Shown one piece after another: positions 32,874 through 41,372 of a stretch of DNA of 41,735 nucleotides; position 1 is the stretch's first letter, and each line of letters begins with the position of its first letter. The stretch is taken from assembly GCA_019746135.1 (NCBI GenBank), contig JAIESI010000026.1, positions 1 through 41,735 of the forward strand, read 5' to 3'. Both the position numbers and the translations under genes were made by a program. The DNA is from Xanthobacteraceae bacterium. GTDB lineage: Bacteria > Pseudomonadota > Alphaproteobacteria > Rhizobiales > Xanthobacteraceae. Under the pieces are notes generated by a model. That model ran no database searches, was not told the DNA's origin, and saw only the letters and a program-made list of their open reading frames with translations.

Positions 32874-33785
32874 ATGATCACACGCCGGCAATTGCTGCGA
32901 TGGATCGCGTCGCTCGGCGTCGTGGGCGCGGCCACCGCCGCCTATGCGTTCATCGTCGAGCCGATGTGGCGGGCGCGGATCACCCGCTACGATCTGACAC
33001 CGCGGCGCTGGCCTTCCGGTCTCAATCTGAAGGTCGCCGCGCTCGCCGACTTTCACGCCTGCCACCCCTGGATGTCGCCCGAGCGCATCCGCTCGATTGT
33101 CGAGACCACCAATTCGCTGGGCGCCGACATGATCGTGCTGCTCGGCGACTACGTCGCTGGCCACCGCTACGTGACCGAATACGTCCCTTCCACCGAATGG
33201 GCGAAGGAGCTTGCCGCATTGCGCGCACCGCTCGGCGTGCACGCGATCCTCGGCAATCACGAGTGGTGGGAGGACCGCTCGGCGCAGCGGGCCGGCGCTG
33301 GGCCGACGATCGGCCACAAGGCGCTTGAGGCGGTCGGCATTCCGGTGCTGCAGAACGACGCGGTGCGGCTCGTCAAGGACGGCGCGCCGTTCTGGCTGGT
33401 CGGTCTCGGCGATCAGCTCGCGTTCCTGCCGTCGCGGCGCGCCAATCCGGGCCGCCGCATCGGCGTCGACGATCTCGCCGGATCGCTGGCGAAGGTCACC
33501 GACAACAGCCCGGTGATCCTGCTCGCGCACGAGCCCGACATCGCGGTGCGGGTGCCGGACCGGGTATCGCTGATGCTCAGCGGCCATACGCACGGCGGGC
33601 AGGTGCGGCTGTTTGGCTGGTCGCCGGTGGTGCCGTCGCGCTACGGCAATCGCTTCGCCTATGGTCACCGGCACGAAGCCTGCGACGTGATTGTCTCGGG
33701 CGGGCTTGGCTGCTCGATTGCGCCGGTCCGGTTCGGCGTGCCGCCGGAAATCGTGCTGGTGAATTTGGGCGGCGGAAACGTCTGA
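32874..33785 (+). CDS. Membrane-anchored metallophosphoesterase (YaeI-like)
   Basis: A 303-residue calcineurin-like phosphoesterase with an N-terminal signal anchor (RRQLLRWIASLGVVGAATAA, with a twin-arginine-like RRQLLR). Metal-binding blocks in order: LADFHACHPW, VLLGDYVAGH, ILGNHEWW, LAHEPD and LSGHTHGGQVRL. The family includes YaeI/UDP-diacylglucosamine-type phosphodiesterases acting at the membrane. The substrate is unknown. It ends 13 bp from the convergent DUF2199 gene. Confidence 0.9.
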   Translation: MITRRQLLRWIASLGVVGAATAAYAFIVEPMWRARITRYDLTPRRWPSGLNLKVAALADFHACHPWMSPERIRSIVETTNSLGADMIVLLGDYVAGHRYVTEYVPSTEWAKELAALRAPLGVHAILGNHEWWEDRSAQRAGAGPTIGHKALEAVGIPVLQNDAVRLVKDGAPFWLVGLGDQLAFLPSRRANPGRRIGVDDLAGSLAKVTDNSPVILLAHEPDIAVRVPDRVSLMLSGHTHGGQVRLFGWSPVVPSRYGNRFAYGHRHEACDVIVSGGLGCSIAPVRFGVPPEIVLVNLGGGNV

Positions 33786-33798
33786 AGACCGGGCGGTT

Positions 33799-34320
33799 TT
33801 ATCGTCGATGCTGCTCCACAACCGACACGATCTCTTTCACGCGGTCGAGCGTGATGCCGTTGCGCTGCTCGATCGCGAGCGGATGACCTGCCGGCTGGAT
33901 CTCGAACGACGGCCGCCGCCGCGCGTTTTTCATCACCGCGTTGCAGGGAAGCCCGAGCGTTGCCGGATAAATGGGATTGTCGTTGGCGAGCTCAGCCTGC
34001 AGCGGCGGCTCGTGCTCGCGGACCGGCGCATCCCAGAGCTTGCCGAACCGCTCGAAGCTTTCCCGCGACACCGCGGCCCAGCAGCCCCAGATGAACGGAT
34101 CGGTGTGGCCGACGATCGGAATGACGATCCGGCCGCGGATGAAATACTGCTGCTGGTCGATCACGCAGGAGTCGGTCCAGAGGATGCCGCGATCACAGCG
34201 CTCGTCCTCGGGCACGGCAAGCCACGCATCGGGCGCGTCGAGCGCATAGGCCAACGACAGCTTGTCGTATTGCTTGCCGCAGCAGGGGCAAGTCCAGAAC
34301 AGGTCTAAAGTGTACGGCAC
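33799..34320 (-). CDS. DUF2199 domain-containing protein
   Basis: A 173-residue soluble protein of the DUF2199 family. It opens with a probable zinc site (FWTCPCCGKQYDKLSLAYAL) and continues with SCVIDQQQYFIRGRIVIPIV and FIWGCWAAVSRESFERFGKL, the usual core of the family. The function is unknown. It lies on the opposite strand to its neighbours, convergent with the phosphoesterase and divergent from the GFA gene, which marks it as an accessory insertion. Confidence 0.85.
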   Translation of the reverse strand: MPYTLDLFWTCPCCGKQYDKLSLAYALDAPDAWLAVPEDERCDRGILWTDSCVIDQQQYFIRGRIVIPIVGHTDPFIWGCWAAVSRESFERFGKLWDAPVREHEPPLQAELANDNPIYPATLGLPCNAVMKNARRRPSFEIQPAGHPLAIEQRNGITLDRVKEIVSVVEQHRR

Positions 34321-34516
34321 TGCGATACGATCCTTCGCGACCTGTTAGAGCATTTTCCGGCGAAGTGTGCAGCGGTTCGCCGTAGAAAATGCGACCAAAC
34401 AAAGAGGCTGGAGCCGTTCCCGATTCCGTAGGATCGGGAACGGCTCCAGCGATAGATTTCGCGCTTGAGTCAATGGCCGGCTTTGCTTAAACGCGCAGAC
34501 AGGAGCGAGGCTTCGG
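34321..34516. repeat. Intergenic repeat with two stem-loops
   Basis: The 196-bp divergent spacer between the DUF2199 and GFA genes holds a composite repeat: GCATTTTC (34350-34357) paired with GAAAATGC (34385-34392), then a perfect 18-bp inverted repeat GCTGGAGCCGTTCCCGAT (34407-34424) with its complement at 34433-34450 and an 8-nt loop. The layout (GAGCATTTTCCGGCGAAGTG start, then a long GC hairpin) resembles repeats widespread in Bradyrhizobium-like genomes. Promoters for both genes must lie in or around it. Confidence 0.75.
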
Positions 34517-34897
34517 ATGTTGCAGACCTACGAGGGCGGGTGTCACTGCGGTCGCGTCCGCTTCCGCGTCAGCGGCGATCTCGGTCAGACCGTTTACTGC
34601 AACTGCTCGCTCTGCGGCATGAAGGGATTTCTGCATCTGATCGTGCCGCCGCAGCAATTCCAGTGCACCGGCGGCGAAAGCGAGCTCTCCACCTACCAGT
34701 TCGGTTCGAAGACCGCGAAGCACACGTTCTGCAAGACCTGCGGCGTGCATCCGTTCTATGTTCCGCGCTCGGACCCGGACAAGATCGACGTCAATGTCCG
34801 TTGCATCGATGGCATCGATCTCGCGGCGCTGTCGCCCAAGCCGTTCGACGGCCGGAACTGGGAAGCCGCCATCGAGGACAATCCATCGTGGCGATGA
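34517..34897 (+). CDS. GFA/CENP-V family zinc protein
   Basis: A 126-residue protein of the glutathione-dependent formaldehyde-activating (GFA/CENP-V) family, which has a Mss4-like fold. Zinc ligands are visible in GGCHCGRVRFRV, YCNCSLCGMKG and TFCKTCGVHPFY. Family members often act on glutathione adducts, but most, including this one, have no proven activity. Its TGA overlaps the ybgC ATG (ATGA at 34894-34897), so it is likely co-translated with ybgC. Confidence 0.9.
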   Translation: MLQTYEGGCHCGRVRFRVSGDLGQTVYCNCSLCGMKGFLHLIVPPQQFQCTGGESELSTYQFGSKTAKHTFCKTCGVHPFYVPRSDPDKIDVNVRCIDGIDLAALSPKPFDGRNWEAAIEDNPSWR

Positions 34898-35364
34898 CGT
34901 CTGCGCTCGACGGCGAAATCCGCGGCGGCCGGCACCACCAGCCGGTGCGGGTCTACTACGAGGACACTGACTTTTCCGGCGTCGTCTATCACGCGAGCTA
35001 TCTGCGCTTCATGGAGCGCGGCCGCAGCAACTATCTGCGTCTGCTTGGCGCCGATCAGCGCGCGTTGTTCGAGGAGGTGGCGAAGGAGGCGCCGGGCTTT
35101 GCCTTCGTTGTCCGCTCGATGCAGATCGATTTCCGCAAGCCCGCGCGGATGGACGACGTTCTCGAGATCGTCTCCACCACAGCCGAGCTGAAAGGCGCGT
35201 CGGTCGTGCTGCATCAGCAGGTCGTGCGCGGCGACGAGCTGCTGGTCGAGGCGAAGGTGCAGGTTGCCTTCGTCTCCGGGGGACGGGCGCGTCCGATCCC
35301 CAAACCCTTGCGCATCGCCATGCAGGCCGATCAGGACGCGGCGGCGGCCGGGACGGCGCCGTAA
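34894..35364 (+). CDS. ybgC: Tol-Pal-associated acyl-CoA thioesterase YbgC
   Basis: A 156-residue hotdog-fold thioesterase. The active-site block is VRVYYEDTDFSGVVYHASYL followed by RFMERGRSNYL, then FAFVVRSMQIDFRKPARMDD. YbgC hydrolyses short-chain acyl-CoA/ACP and is linked to phospholipid metabolism at the Tol-Pal complex. The start is ATG 34894 overlapping the GFA stop (a GTG 6 bp upstream is possible). In most proteobacteria it directly precedes tolQ; here a TetR and a DUF2852 gene lie between. Confidence 0.93.
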   Translation: MTSALDGEIRGGRHHQPVRVYYEDTDFSGVVYHASYLRFMERGRSNYLRLLGADQRALFEEVAKEAPGFAFVVRSMQIDFRKPARMDDVLEIVSTTAELKGASVVLHQQVVRGDELLVEAKVQVAFVSGGRARPIPKPLRIAMQADQDAAAAGTAP

Positions 35365-35389
35365 CGCTGTCGACGCGGCGCACGCCGTG

Positions 35390-35408
35390 ATGTAAATGCT
35401 CTTCACAT
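35390..35408. promoter_or_regulatory. Operator-like motif at the TetR gene start
   Basis: ATGTAAATGCTCTTCACAT covers the bases just before and over the TetR ATG (35407). It matches 16 of 19 positions of ATGTAAATGTTATTAACAT upstream of the DUF2852 gene (36140-36158). Two near-identical partly palindromic 19-mers at the two promoters around a TetR gene suggest its operators. Confidence 0.55.
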
Positions 35409-36060
35409 GAGCTGGTCGAAGCACGGTGGCGGCAAATCGCGCGGCGAGCAGTCGCGCGGCTATCACCACGGCAATCTCAAGGAAGCCTTGATCCGCGCGG
35501 CGCTCGAACTGATCGCGCAGAAGGGCCCCGCGGGCTTCACCTTCGCCGAAGCCGCGCGCTGGGCCGGGGTCAGTCCCGCGGCGCCTTACCGTCACTATCG
35601 CGACCGCGACGAGCTTTTGTCCGATGTCGCCAGGCGCGGCTTCGATCAGTTCGAGGCGGCGCTGACGCGTGCCTGGGACGACGGCAAGCCCAAGCCGTCC
35701 GAGGCGTTCGACCGGCTCGGCAAGGCCTATCTGCATTTCGCGCGCACCGAGCCCGCCTACTACTCGGCGATGTTCGAGGCCGGCATTCCGCTCGACGCCA
35801 ATCCCGAACTGCGCGAAGCCGGGGACCGTGCGTTCGACGTGCTGCGCCGGGCCACGGAAGTCATGATCGCAACAATGCCCGCCAAGAATCGCCCGCCGGC
35901 GATGATGATGGCGCTGCACATCTGGGCGCTGTCGCACGGCATCGCCTCGCTGTTCGGTCGGGGCGATGCGGCAAGCCGCAAGCTGCCGATGCAGCCCGAG
36001 GAATTGCTGGAAGCGGGCGTGCTCCTATATCTGCGAGGCCTCGGGCTTCCCGAGGCTTGA
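35407..36060 (+). CDS. TetR/AcrR family regulator (WHG-type C-domain)
   Basis: A 217-residue TetR-type repressor. The N-terminal helix-turn-helix runs about residues 20-65 (REAL-type region GYHHGNLKEALIRAALELIA, then FTFAEAARWAGVSPAAPYRH and YRDRDELL), and the C-terminal ligand domain resembles the WHG (TetR_C) type, with LHIWALSHGIASLFGRG. The ligand is unknown. A candidate operator overlaps its start codon, and no ribosome site precedes the ATG, so the mRNA may be leaderless or the site autoregulatory. The following DUF2852 gene has a second copy of the motif. Confidence 0.9.
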   Translation: MSWSKHGGGKSRGEQSRGYHHGNLKEALIRAALELIAQKGPAGFTFAEAARWAGVSPAAPYRHYRDRDELLSDVARRGFDQFEAALTRAWDDGKPKPSEAFDRLGKAYLHFARTEPAYYSAMFEAGIPLDANPELREAGDRAFDVLRRATEVMIATMPAKNRPPAMMMALHIWALSHGIASLFGRGDAASRKLPMQPEELLEAGVLLYLRGLGLPEA

Positions 36061-36139
36061 CGCAGGGGACGCCCCGAAACCGCACGTCGTATCTGAATTT
36101 CCGGGCGTCCCTTGACAGCCGGTCTGCCCCGCTCTAGGT

Positions 36140-36158
36140 ATGTAAATGTTATTAACAT
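36140..36158. promoter_or_regulatory. Operator-like palindrome upstream of the DUF2852 gene
   Basis: ATGTAAATGTTATTAACAT is a near-perfect palindrome: ATGTAAAT, 3 nt, ATTAACAT (7 of 8 arm positions pair), with an inner perfect AATGTTATTAACATT. It is followed by the DUF2852 gene at 36177. Its sister site is at 35390-35408. It is probably a TetR binding site at the promoter of the DUF2852 gene. Confidence 0.6.
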
Positions 36159-36176
36159 TCACGCGTGAGGTGTGCG

Positions 36177-36590
36177 ATGCCGATCGTTGCCAAGCTCGAT
36201 GAACTGGGAAAGGGAGCCTGGATCGCGCTGATGGTCCTGGGCTTTTACGTGTTCTGGCCGCTGGGCCTCGCGATCCTCGCCTTCACATTCTGGAGTGGAC
36301 GCATGGGCTGTTGGAAAGGTCATGAAATGAGTCGCTGGAACCGCGGTGGCGAGATGCGCGATGCGGGCACCTGGTGGCAGCCGCCGCAGCGGTCGAGCGG
36401 AAACCGCGCCTTCGACGAGTATCGCACCGACACGCTGCGCCGGCTCGAAGAGGAGCAGCGCGAGTTCCACGAGTTCCTCGGCCGGCTGCGCATGGCCAAG
36501 GACAAGGCGGAGTTCGACCAGTTCATGGCCGAGCGGCGCAACCGCCCGAGCCCCAATCCGAATCCGGAGCCGTCTCCGCCGCAGAACTGA
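36177..36590 (+). CDS. DUF2852 small membrane protein
   Basis: A 137-residue protein of the DUF2852 family (alphaproteobacterial, unknown function). A hydrophobic helix or hairpin lies near residues 12-38 (AWIALMVLGFYVFWPLGLAI), followed by FWSGRMGCWKG and a charged cytoplasmic helix (YRTDTLRRLEEEQREFHEFL; KAEFDQFMAERRNR) and a Pro-rich tail. The ATG at 36177 has GAGG at 36167-36170; a GTG at 36165 is less likely. A TetR-type operator precedes it and a terminator follows, so it is a single-gene unit probably controlled by the TetR next door. Confidence 0.85.
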   Translation: MPIVAKLDELGKGAWIALMVLGFYVFWPLGLAILAFTFWSGRMGCWKGHEMSRWNRGGEMRDAGTWWQPPQRSSGNRAFDEYRTDTLRRLEEEQREFHEFLGRLRMAKDKAEFDQFMAERRNRPSPNPNPEPSPPQN

Positions 36591-36613
36591 GTGCGCGTAT
36601 CCTGCGACAACCC

Positions 36614-36650
36614 GCCCGCCGTGTTCCCCGACACGGCGGGCGCTTCTGTC
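36614..36650 (+). terminator. Terminator after the DUF2852 gene
   Basis: A perfect 11-bp stem GCCCGCCGTGT (36614-36624) / ACACGGCGGGC (36631-36641) with a 6-nt loop, followed by GCTTCTGTCTG. The T-tract is weak but the stem is strong and lies 23 bp after the stop. Confidence 0.65.
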
Positions 36651-37010
36651 TGCGCCTCTTGAGCTGCCTGCCGCGACCATTTCCCGCAGCCCGCCGGGGC
36701 GCGCGTTCCCAGCCAAGCCGCCATTTCGCGAGTTCGGTAACCCGGCATTAACCCAAATAACGCTGCCTAGTCCCCGGACTGATCGGTTCGGTGCCCTAGT
36801 TTGGTCAAGTTGCGGGACTTTCTGGCCTTCGACGGTGGTGGGACGGCTTGAAGCTCTCGCGAAATTTGGCCTCGCCTGCGGGTCGCGTTGCGATGTCGCG
36901 CTGAAGGCCTTTGGGGTCTGCGGAGCACCGTACCGGTTCTTGTATCGAAGTGCGGCCGGCCTTTGCGGTCCGGTCACCGCCGCAAGGGGACTCGGAAGGG
37001 ACTTGAAGCG
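36651..37010 (+). promoter_or_regulatory. Long leader/promoter region of the tol genes
   Basis: About 360 bp with no credible gene lie before tolQ. An AT-richer stretch at about 36745-36770 (CATTAACCCAAATAACG) is the best place for a promoter and looks like half of a CtrA site (TTAACC). Near the tolQ start is a small hairpin GCGGT-CCGGTC-ACCGC. The tolQ ribosome site is GGAAGGGA about 10 nt before ATG 37011. Confidence 0.4.
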
Positions 37011-37730
<720 letters not shown>

Positions 37731-37755
37731 GGGTAGCGAGAGGGGGACCGCCGAA

Positions 37756-38211
37756 ATGGGGATGAGCGGCGGCGCGCATTCGGGGGCGTTCGGCAAGCGG
37801 CGGCACCGCCGCCAGCCGGTCATGGCCGAGATCAACGTCACCCCCATGGTCGACGTCATGCTGGTGTTGCTGATCATCTTCATGGTGTCGGCGCCGCTGC
37901 TCACCGTCGGCGTGCCGATCGACCTGCCGCAGACCCAGGCGGCGAGCCTCGACCAGGCCGACAAGGAGCCGCTTGCCATCTCGGTCAACACCAAGGGGCA
38001 GGTCTTCCTGCAGAACACCGAGGTCAAGCTCGACGAGCTCGTTCCGAAGCTTAGGGCCATCGCCGACGCGCGGGGCGGAAACGACGAGCGGATCTATGTT
38101 CGCGGCGATAAGACCGTGGATTATGGTACGGTGATGAAGGTCATGGGACGGCTCAACGCCGCGGGCTTCCGCAAGGTCGCGCTGGTCACGGAGGTGGAGC
38201 AGGGCTCGTGA
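37756..38211 (+). CDS. tolR: Tol-Pal protein TolR
   Basis: TolR, 151 residues, ExbD-like partner of TolQ. After a basic cytoplasmic N-terminus (FGKRRHRRQPVMAEINVTP) one helix begins MVDVMLVLLIIFMVSAPLL with the proton-carrying Asp33. The periplasmic part contains IDLPQTQA, DERIYVRGDKTVDYGTVMKV and GFRKVALVTE. The TGA overlaps the tolA start (GTGA). The order tolQ-tolR-tolA-tolB-pal-cpoB is fully conserved. Confidence 0.95.
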   Translation: MGMSGGAHSGAFGKRRHRRQPVMAEINVTPMVDVMLVLLIIFMVSAPLLTVGVPIDLPQTQAASLDQADKEPLAISVNTKGQVFLQNTEVKLDELVPKLRAIADARGGNDERIYVRGDKTVDYGTVMKVMGRLNAAGFRKVALVTEVEQGS

Positions 38212-39140
38212 CGATGAAGCTGCCCGAGATGAAGACCGGTCTGGCGATCTCCGCGCTGGTGCATACGGCCCTGCTGTTGTGGGGGCTGATTTCTTTTGCC
38301 GCAAAGCCGCTCGAAGCCAAGCCCAACGACGCGTTGCCGGTCGACATCATCTCCGACAAGCAGTTCTCCGAGATGACCAAGGGCGTGAAGAACGCGCCGA
38401 AGGACGCCAAGCCCGCGCCGCTGGTCGAGAAGGTCGATACGCCGAAGCCGGTCGACGATTCGACCGCGAAGATCACGCCGAAGAAGGAGCTCGACGCGAC
38501 CAAGGCCGAGGTCCAGCCGCCTCCGCCGACGCCCGAGCCCAAGCCGAAGCCCGTCGAGGCCAAGGCTGAGAACAAGCCCGAGAAGAAGCCGGAGCCCAAG
38601 GTCGATCCGATCGCCGAGACGCTGAAGAAGGAAGAGGCGAAGAAGAAGGCCGAGGAGCGCGCCGCCAAGGCCAAGGCGGAGAAGCTCGAGCGGGAAAAGA
38701 AGCAGGCGCAGGCCTACGACCCGACCAAGATCGCGGCGCTGCTCGACAAGCGCGAGGCGCGGCGGGAAGCCGCCGCCGGCGATCACCTCAGCACGAACCC
38801 GGGGCTCGGCAAGTCGCAGGGCAACGCCGCCGTGCTGTCGCAGAGCGAGATCGACGCGCTGCGGCGGCGGCTTGCCGAATGCTGGAATCCTCCGGTCGGC
38901 GCGTCCAACGCGCCCAATCTCAAGGTCGTGATGCGGGTGCTGTTCAAGCAGGACGGCTCGGTCGCAAACCAGCCGGTGCTGGTGGCGGGCACCGCCTCGC
39001 CGTTCGGCCCGGCGATGGCGGAAAGCGCCAAGCGCGCGATCCTGGGCTGCCAGCCGTTCAAGATGCTGCGGCCGGAAAACTACGAGCTCTGGAAAGACAT
39101 CGAGATCACCTTCGACCCGAAGGATATGTTCGGGGGCTGA
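38208..39140 (+). CDS. tolA: Tol-Pal protein TolA
   Basis: TolA, 310 residues, links the inner-membrane TolQR motor to Pal in the outer membrane. A membrane anchor lies at 11-30 ([20 protein letters not shown]), then a long Pro/Lys/Glu/Ala-rich segment (about 70-180), predicted extended or helical, with [20 protein letters not shown], and a C-terminal domain from about 195 ([40 protein letters not shown]). The start is either GTG 38208 overlapping the tolR stop or ATG 38214. Confidence 0.93.
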   Translation: MTMKLPEMKTGLAISALVHTALLLWGLISFAAKPLEAKPNDALPVDIISDKQFSEMTKGVKNAPKDAKPAPLVEKVDTPKPVDDSTAKITPKKELDATKAEVQPPPPTPEPKPKPVEAKAENKPEKKPEPKVDPIAETLKKEEAKKKAEERAAKAKAEKLEREKKQAQAYDPTKIAALLDKREARREAAAGDHLSTNPGLGKSQGNAAVLSQSEIDALRRRLAECWNPPVGASNAPNLKVVMRVLFKQDGSVANQPVLVAGTASPFGPAMAESAKRAILGCQPFKMLRPENYELWKDIEITFDPKDMFGG

Positions 39141-39165
39141 CGAGATTGGTCGGGAAGCTGAATTC

Positions 39166-40533
39166 ATGACGTTCGACAATTCGTATGCACGGCTGCCGGT
39201 CATCTGCCGGCCGCTGCCGATGACGCGCCGCCTGCTGCTCGCAGGCGCGGCCGCAGGCGCCGCTTCGCTCTGGATTCCGCGCGACATGCGCGCGCAGACC
39301 CGCATCGACGTGACGCAGGGCACCATCAAGCCCATGCCGATCGCGCTGCCCGATTTTCTCGGCGGCACGCCGAACGACGGCGAGGTCGGCCGCAACGTGA
39401 CGCAGGTGATCACCGCGAACCTCAAGCGCTCGGGGCTGTTCGCGCCGATCGATCAGGCCGCCTACATCGACAAGGTCAACTTCGAGACGATGCCGCGCTT
39501 CCCCGAGTGGCGCACCATCGCCGCCCAGGCTCTGGTGACCGGCCGCATCACGCGGCAGAGCGACGGCCGCCTCAAGACCGAATTCCGGCTGTGGGACGTC
39601 GCCTCCTCCGAGCAGCTCATCGGCCAGCAGTATTTCACCGTCGCCGACAACTGGCGCCGGATCGCCCACATCATCTCCGACGCGGTCTATCAGCGCCTCA
39701 CCGGCGAGATGGGCTACTTCGACAGCCGCGTGGTGTTCGTCGACGAGTCCGGCCCGAAGAACCAGCGGGTCAAGCGGCTCGCGATCATGGATCAGGACGG
39801 CGCCAACGTCCGCTATCTGACCCGCGGCGACGATCTCGTGGTCACGCCGCGTTTCTCGCCGACGACGCAGGAAATCACCTACATGTCCTATGGCGGCCGC
39901 GAGCCGCGGGTGTTCCTGCTCAACATCGAGACCCTGCAGCGCGAGGTGGTCGGCAACTTCCCGAACATGAGCTTCTCGCCGCGCTTCTCGCCGGACGGCC
40001 AGCGCGTGATCATGAGCCTGCAGCAGGGCTCGAACTCGAACCTCTATGTGCTCGACCTGCGCTCGAAGGCGATGACGCGGCTCACCGAGACGCCGGCGAT
40101 CGACACCGCGCCGTCCTATTCGCCCGACTCGGCCCGCATCTGCTTCGAGAGCGACCGCGGCGGCACGCAGCAGATTTACGTCATGCCCGCGACCGGCGGT
40201 CAGGCGCAGCGCATCAGCTTCGGCGAAGGCCGCTACTCGACGCCGGTCTGGTCGCCGCGCGGCGACTACATCGCCTTCACCAAGCAAAGCGGCGGCAGCT
40301 TTGGCATCGGCATCATCAAGCCGGACGGCTCGGGCGAGCGCATCCTCACCGAGGGCTTTCACAACGAGGGGCCGACGTTTGCGCCGAACGGCCGGGTCAT
40401 CATGTTCTTCCGCGACCCGGGCGGCAGCGCCGGGCCCGCGCTCTACACCGTCGATATCAGCGGCCGGAACGAGCAGAAGGTCCCGACCCCGGGCTTCGCC
40501 TCGGACCCGGCGTGGTCGCCATTGCTGTCATAG
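39166..40533 (+). CDS. tolB: Tol-Pal beta-propeller protein TolB
   Basis: TolB, 455 residues, a periplasmic protein that shuttles between Pal and TolA. The N-terminus has a twin-arginine-like signal ([13 protein letters not shown] around 19-31, ending DMRAQ); the ATG at 39220 would give a shorter, equally plausible precursor. An alpha/beta domain ([19 protein letters not shown]) is followed by the six-bladed propeller, whose repeats show [59 protein letters not shown] and [14 protein letters not shown]. It is complete and ends in DPAWSPLLS. Confidence 0.96.
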   Translation: MTFDNSYARLPVICRPLPMTRRLLLAGAAAGAASLWIPRDMRAQTRIDVTQGTIKPMPIALPDFLGGTPNDGEVGRNVTQVITANLKRSGLFAPIDQAAYIDKVNFETMPRFPEWRTIAAQALVTGRITRQSDGRLKTEFRLWDVASSEQLIGQQYFTVADNWRRIAHIISDAVYQRLTGEMGYFDSRVVFVDESGPKNQRVKRLAIMDQDGANVRYLTRGDDLVVTPRFSPTTQEITYMSYGGREPRVFLLNIETLQREVVGNFPNMSFSPRFSPDGQRVIMSLQQGSNSNLYVLDLRSKAMTRLTETPAIDTAPSYSPDSARICFESDRGGTQQIYVMPATGGQAQRISFGEGRYSTPVWSPRGDYIAFTKQSGGSFGIGIIKPDGSGERILTEGFHNEGPTFAPNGRVIMFFRDPGGSAGPALYTVDISGRNEQKVPTPGFASDPAWSPLLS

Positions 40534-40735
40534 GGGGCCGGGCTGAACATGGAACCCGGCCAGGCCACACCAGGGACACGTTCACGCCTCATTAACCATG
40601 AGAGTGGGTTTCCGCGTTAAGCGCTTTTTTCGCGGGTTTGACAACGGCTCATCAAGGTTGACGGAACGTTCGTTTAACGAACCTCCGGTTAGATGGGGGC
40701 TGGTCCGGCGAAGACTCGAAAACGGAGGCACCGGG
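40534..40735 (+). promoter_or_regulatory. tolB-pal intergenic region with a 15-bp palindrome
   Basis: The 202-bp gap is unusually long inside this operon and AT-richer. It holds a TTAACCAT half-site (40592-40599), a C/G hairpin with six T (CCGCG...CGCGG, about 40612-40636), TTGACA (40638-40643), TTGACG (40658-40663) and the perfect palindrome GTTCGTTTAACGAAC (40668-40682). It is probably a separate pal promoter with an operator; no good -10 could be placed with certainty. Confidence 0.45.
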
Positions 40736-41224
40736 ATGAATTCTATGTCGCGTATCGTCCGCAGTGCGGGGATCATTGCCGCGTTGTTCGCGGGTCTGGC
40801 GCTTTCGGCTTGTGCCAACAAGGCCGCCGATTCGCTGGCATCCGCCGGCGTCGCAGCGCCCGGCAGCCAGCAGGACTTCGTGGTCAATGTGGGTGACCGC
40901 GTGTTCTTTGAATCCGACTCGTCGGAGCTGACGATGCAGTCGCGCGCCACGCTCGACAAGCAGGCGCAGTGGTTGCAGCAGTACGCCAACTACACGTTCA
41001 CCGTCGAAGGCCATGCCGACGAGCGCGGCACCCGCGAATACAACATCGCGCTCGGCGCTCGACGCGCCCAGGCGGTGCGGGACTATCTTGCGTCGCGGGG
41101 CATCCAGCCAAGTCGCATGCGGACGGTGTCCTACGGCAAGGAGCGCCCGGTCGCGGTCTGCAACGACATCTCGTGCTGGTCGCAGAACCGCCGCTCGGTC
41201 ACCGTGCTGGGCGCCACGTCCTGA
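40736..41224 (+). CDS. pal: Peptidoglycan-associated lipoprotein Pal
   Basis: Pal, 162 residues, an outer-membrane lipoprotein binding peptidoglycan and TolB/TolA. The signal peptide ends in the lipobox LSAC with Cys26 as the lipidated residue. After a short linker the OmpA domain contains VGDRVFFESDSSELT, FTVEGHADERGTREYNIALG, ARRAQAVRDYL and the C-terminal NRRSVTVLGATS. The ATG at 40736 has a strong ribosome site (GGAGG 8 nt upstream), so the open frame upstream is not used. A strong terminator follows. Confidence 0.96.
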   Translation: MNSMSRIVRSAGIIAALFAGLALSACANKAADSLASAGVAAPGSQQDFVVNVGDRVFFESDSSELTMQSRATLDKQAQWLQQYANYTFTVEGHADERGTREYNIALGARRAQAVRDYLASRGIQPSRMRTVSYGKERPVAVCNDISCWSQNRRSVTVLGATS

Positions 41225-41252
41225 CGGCGCAGTGACGCTCACGGATAGCGTG

Positions 41253-41286
41253 CCGGCGCCCCGAAAAGGGCGCCGGTTTGCTTTGG
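41253..41286 (+). terminator. Strong terminator after pal
   Basis: A perfect 9-bp stem CCGGCGCCC (41253-41261) / GGGCGCCGG (41268-41276) with loop CGAAAA, followed by TTTGCTTT. It would limit read-through from pal to cpoB. Confidence 0.8.
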
Positions 41287-41372
41287 AGATGGGTCTGGAA
41301 AAAGGCGCCAGTCACACTTTGGTCCCGATCCAGCCGTTATGGTAAAGCCTTGCCGGGCAAACAACGAAAGCC

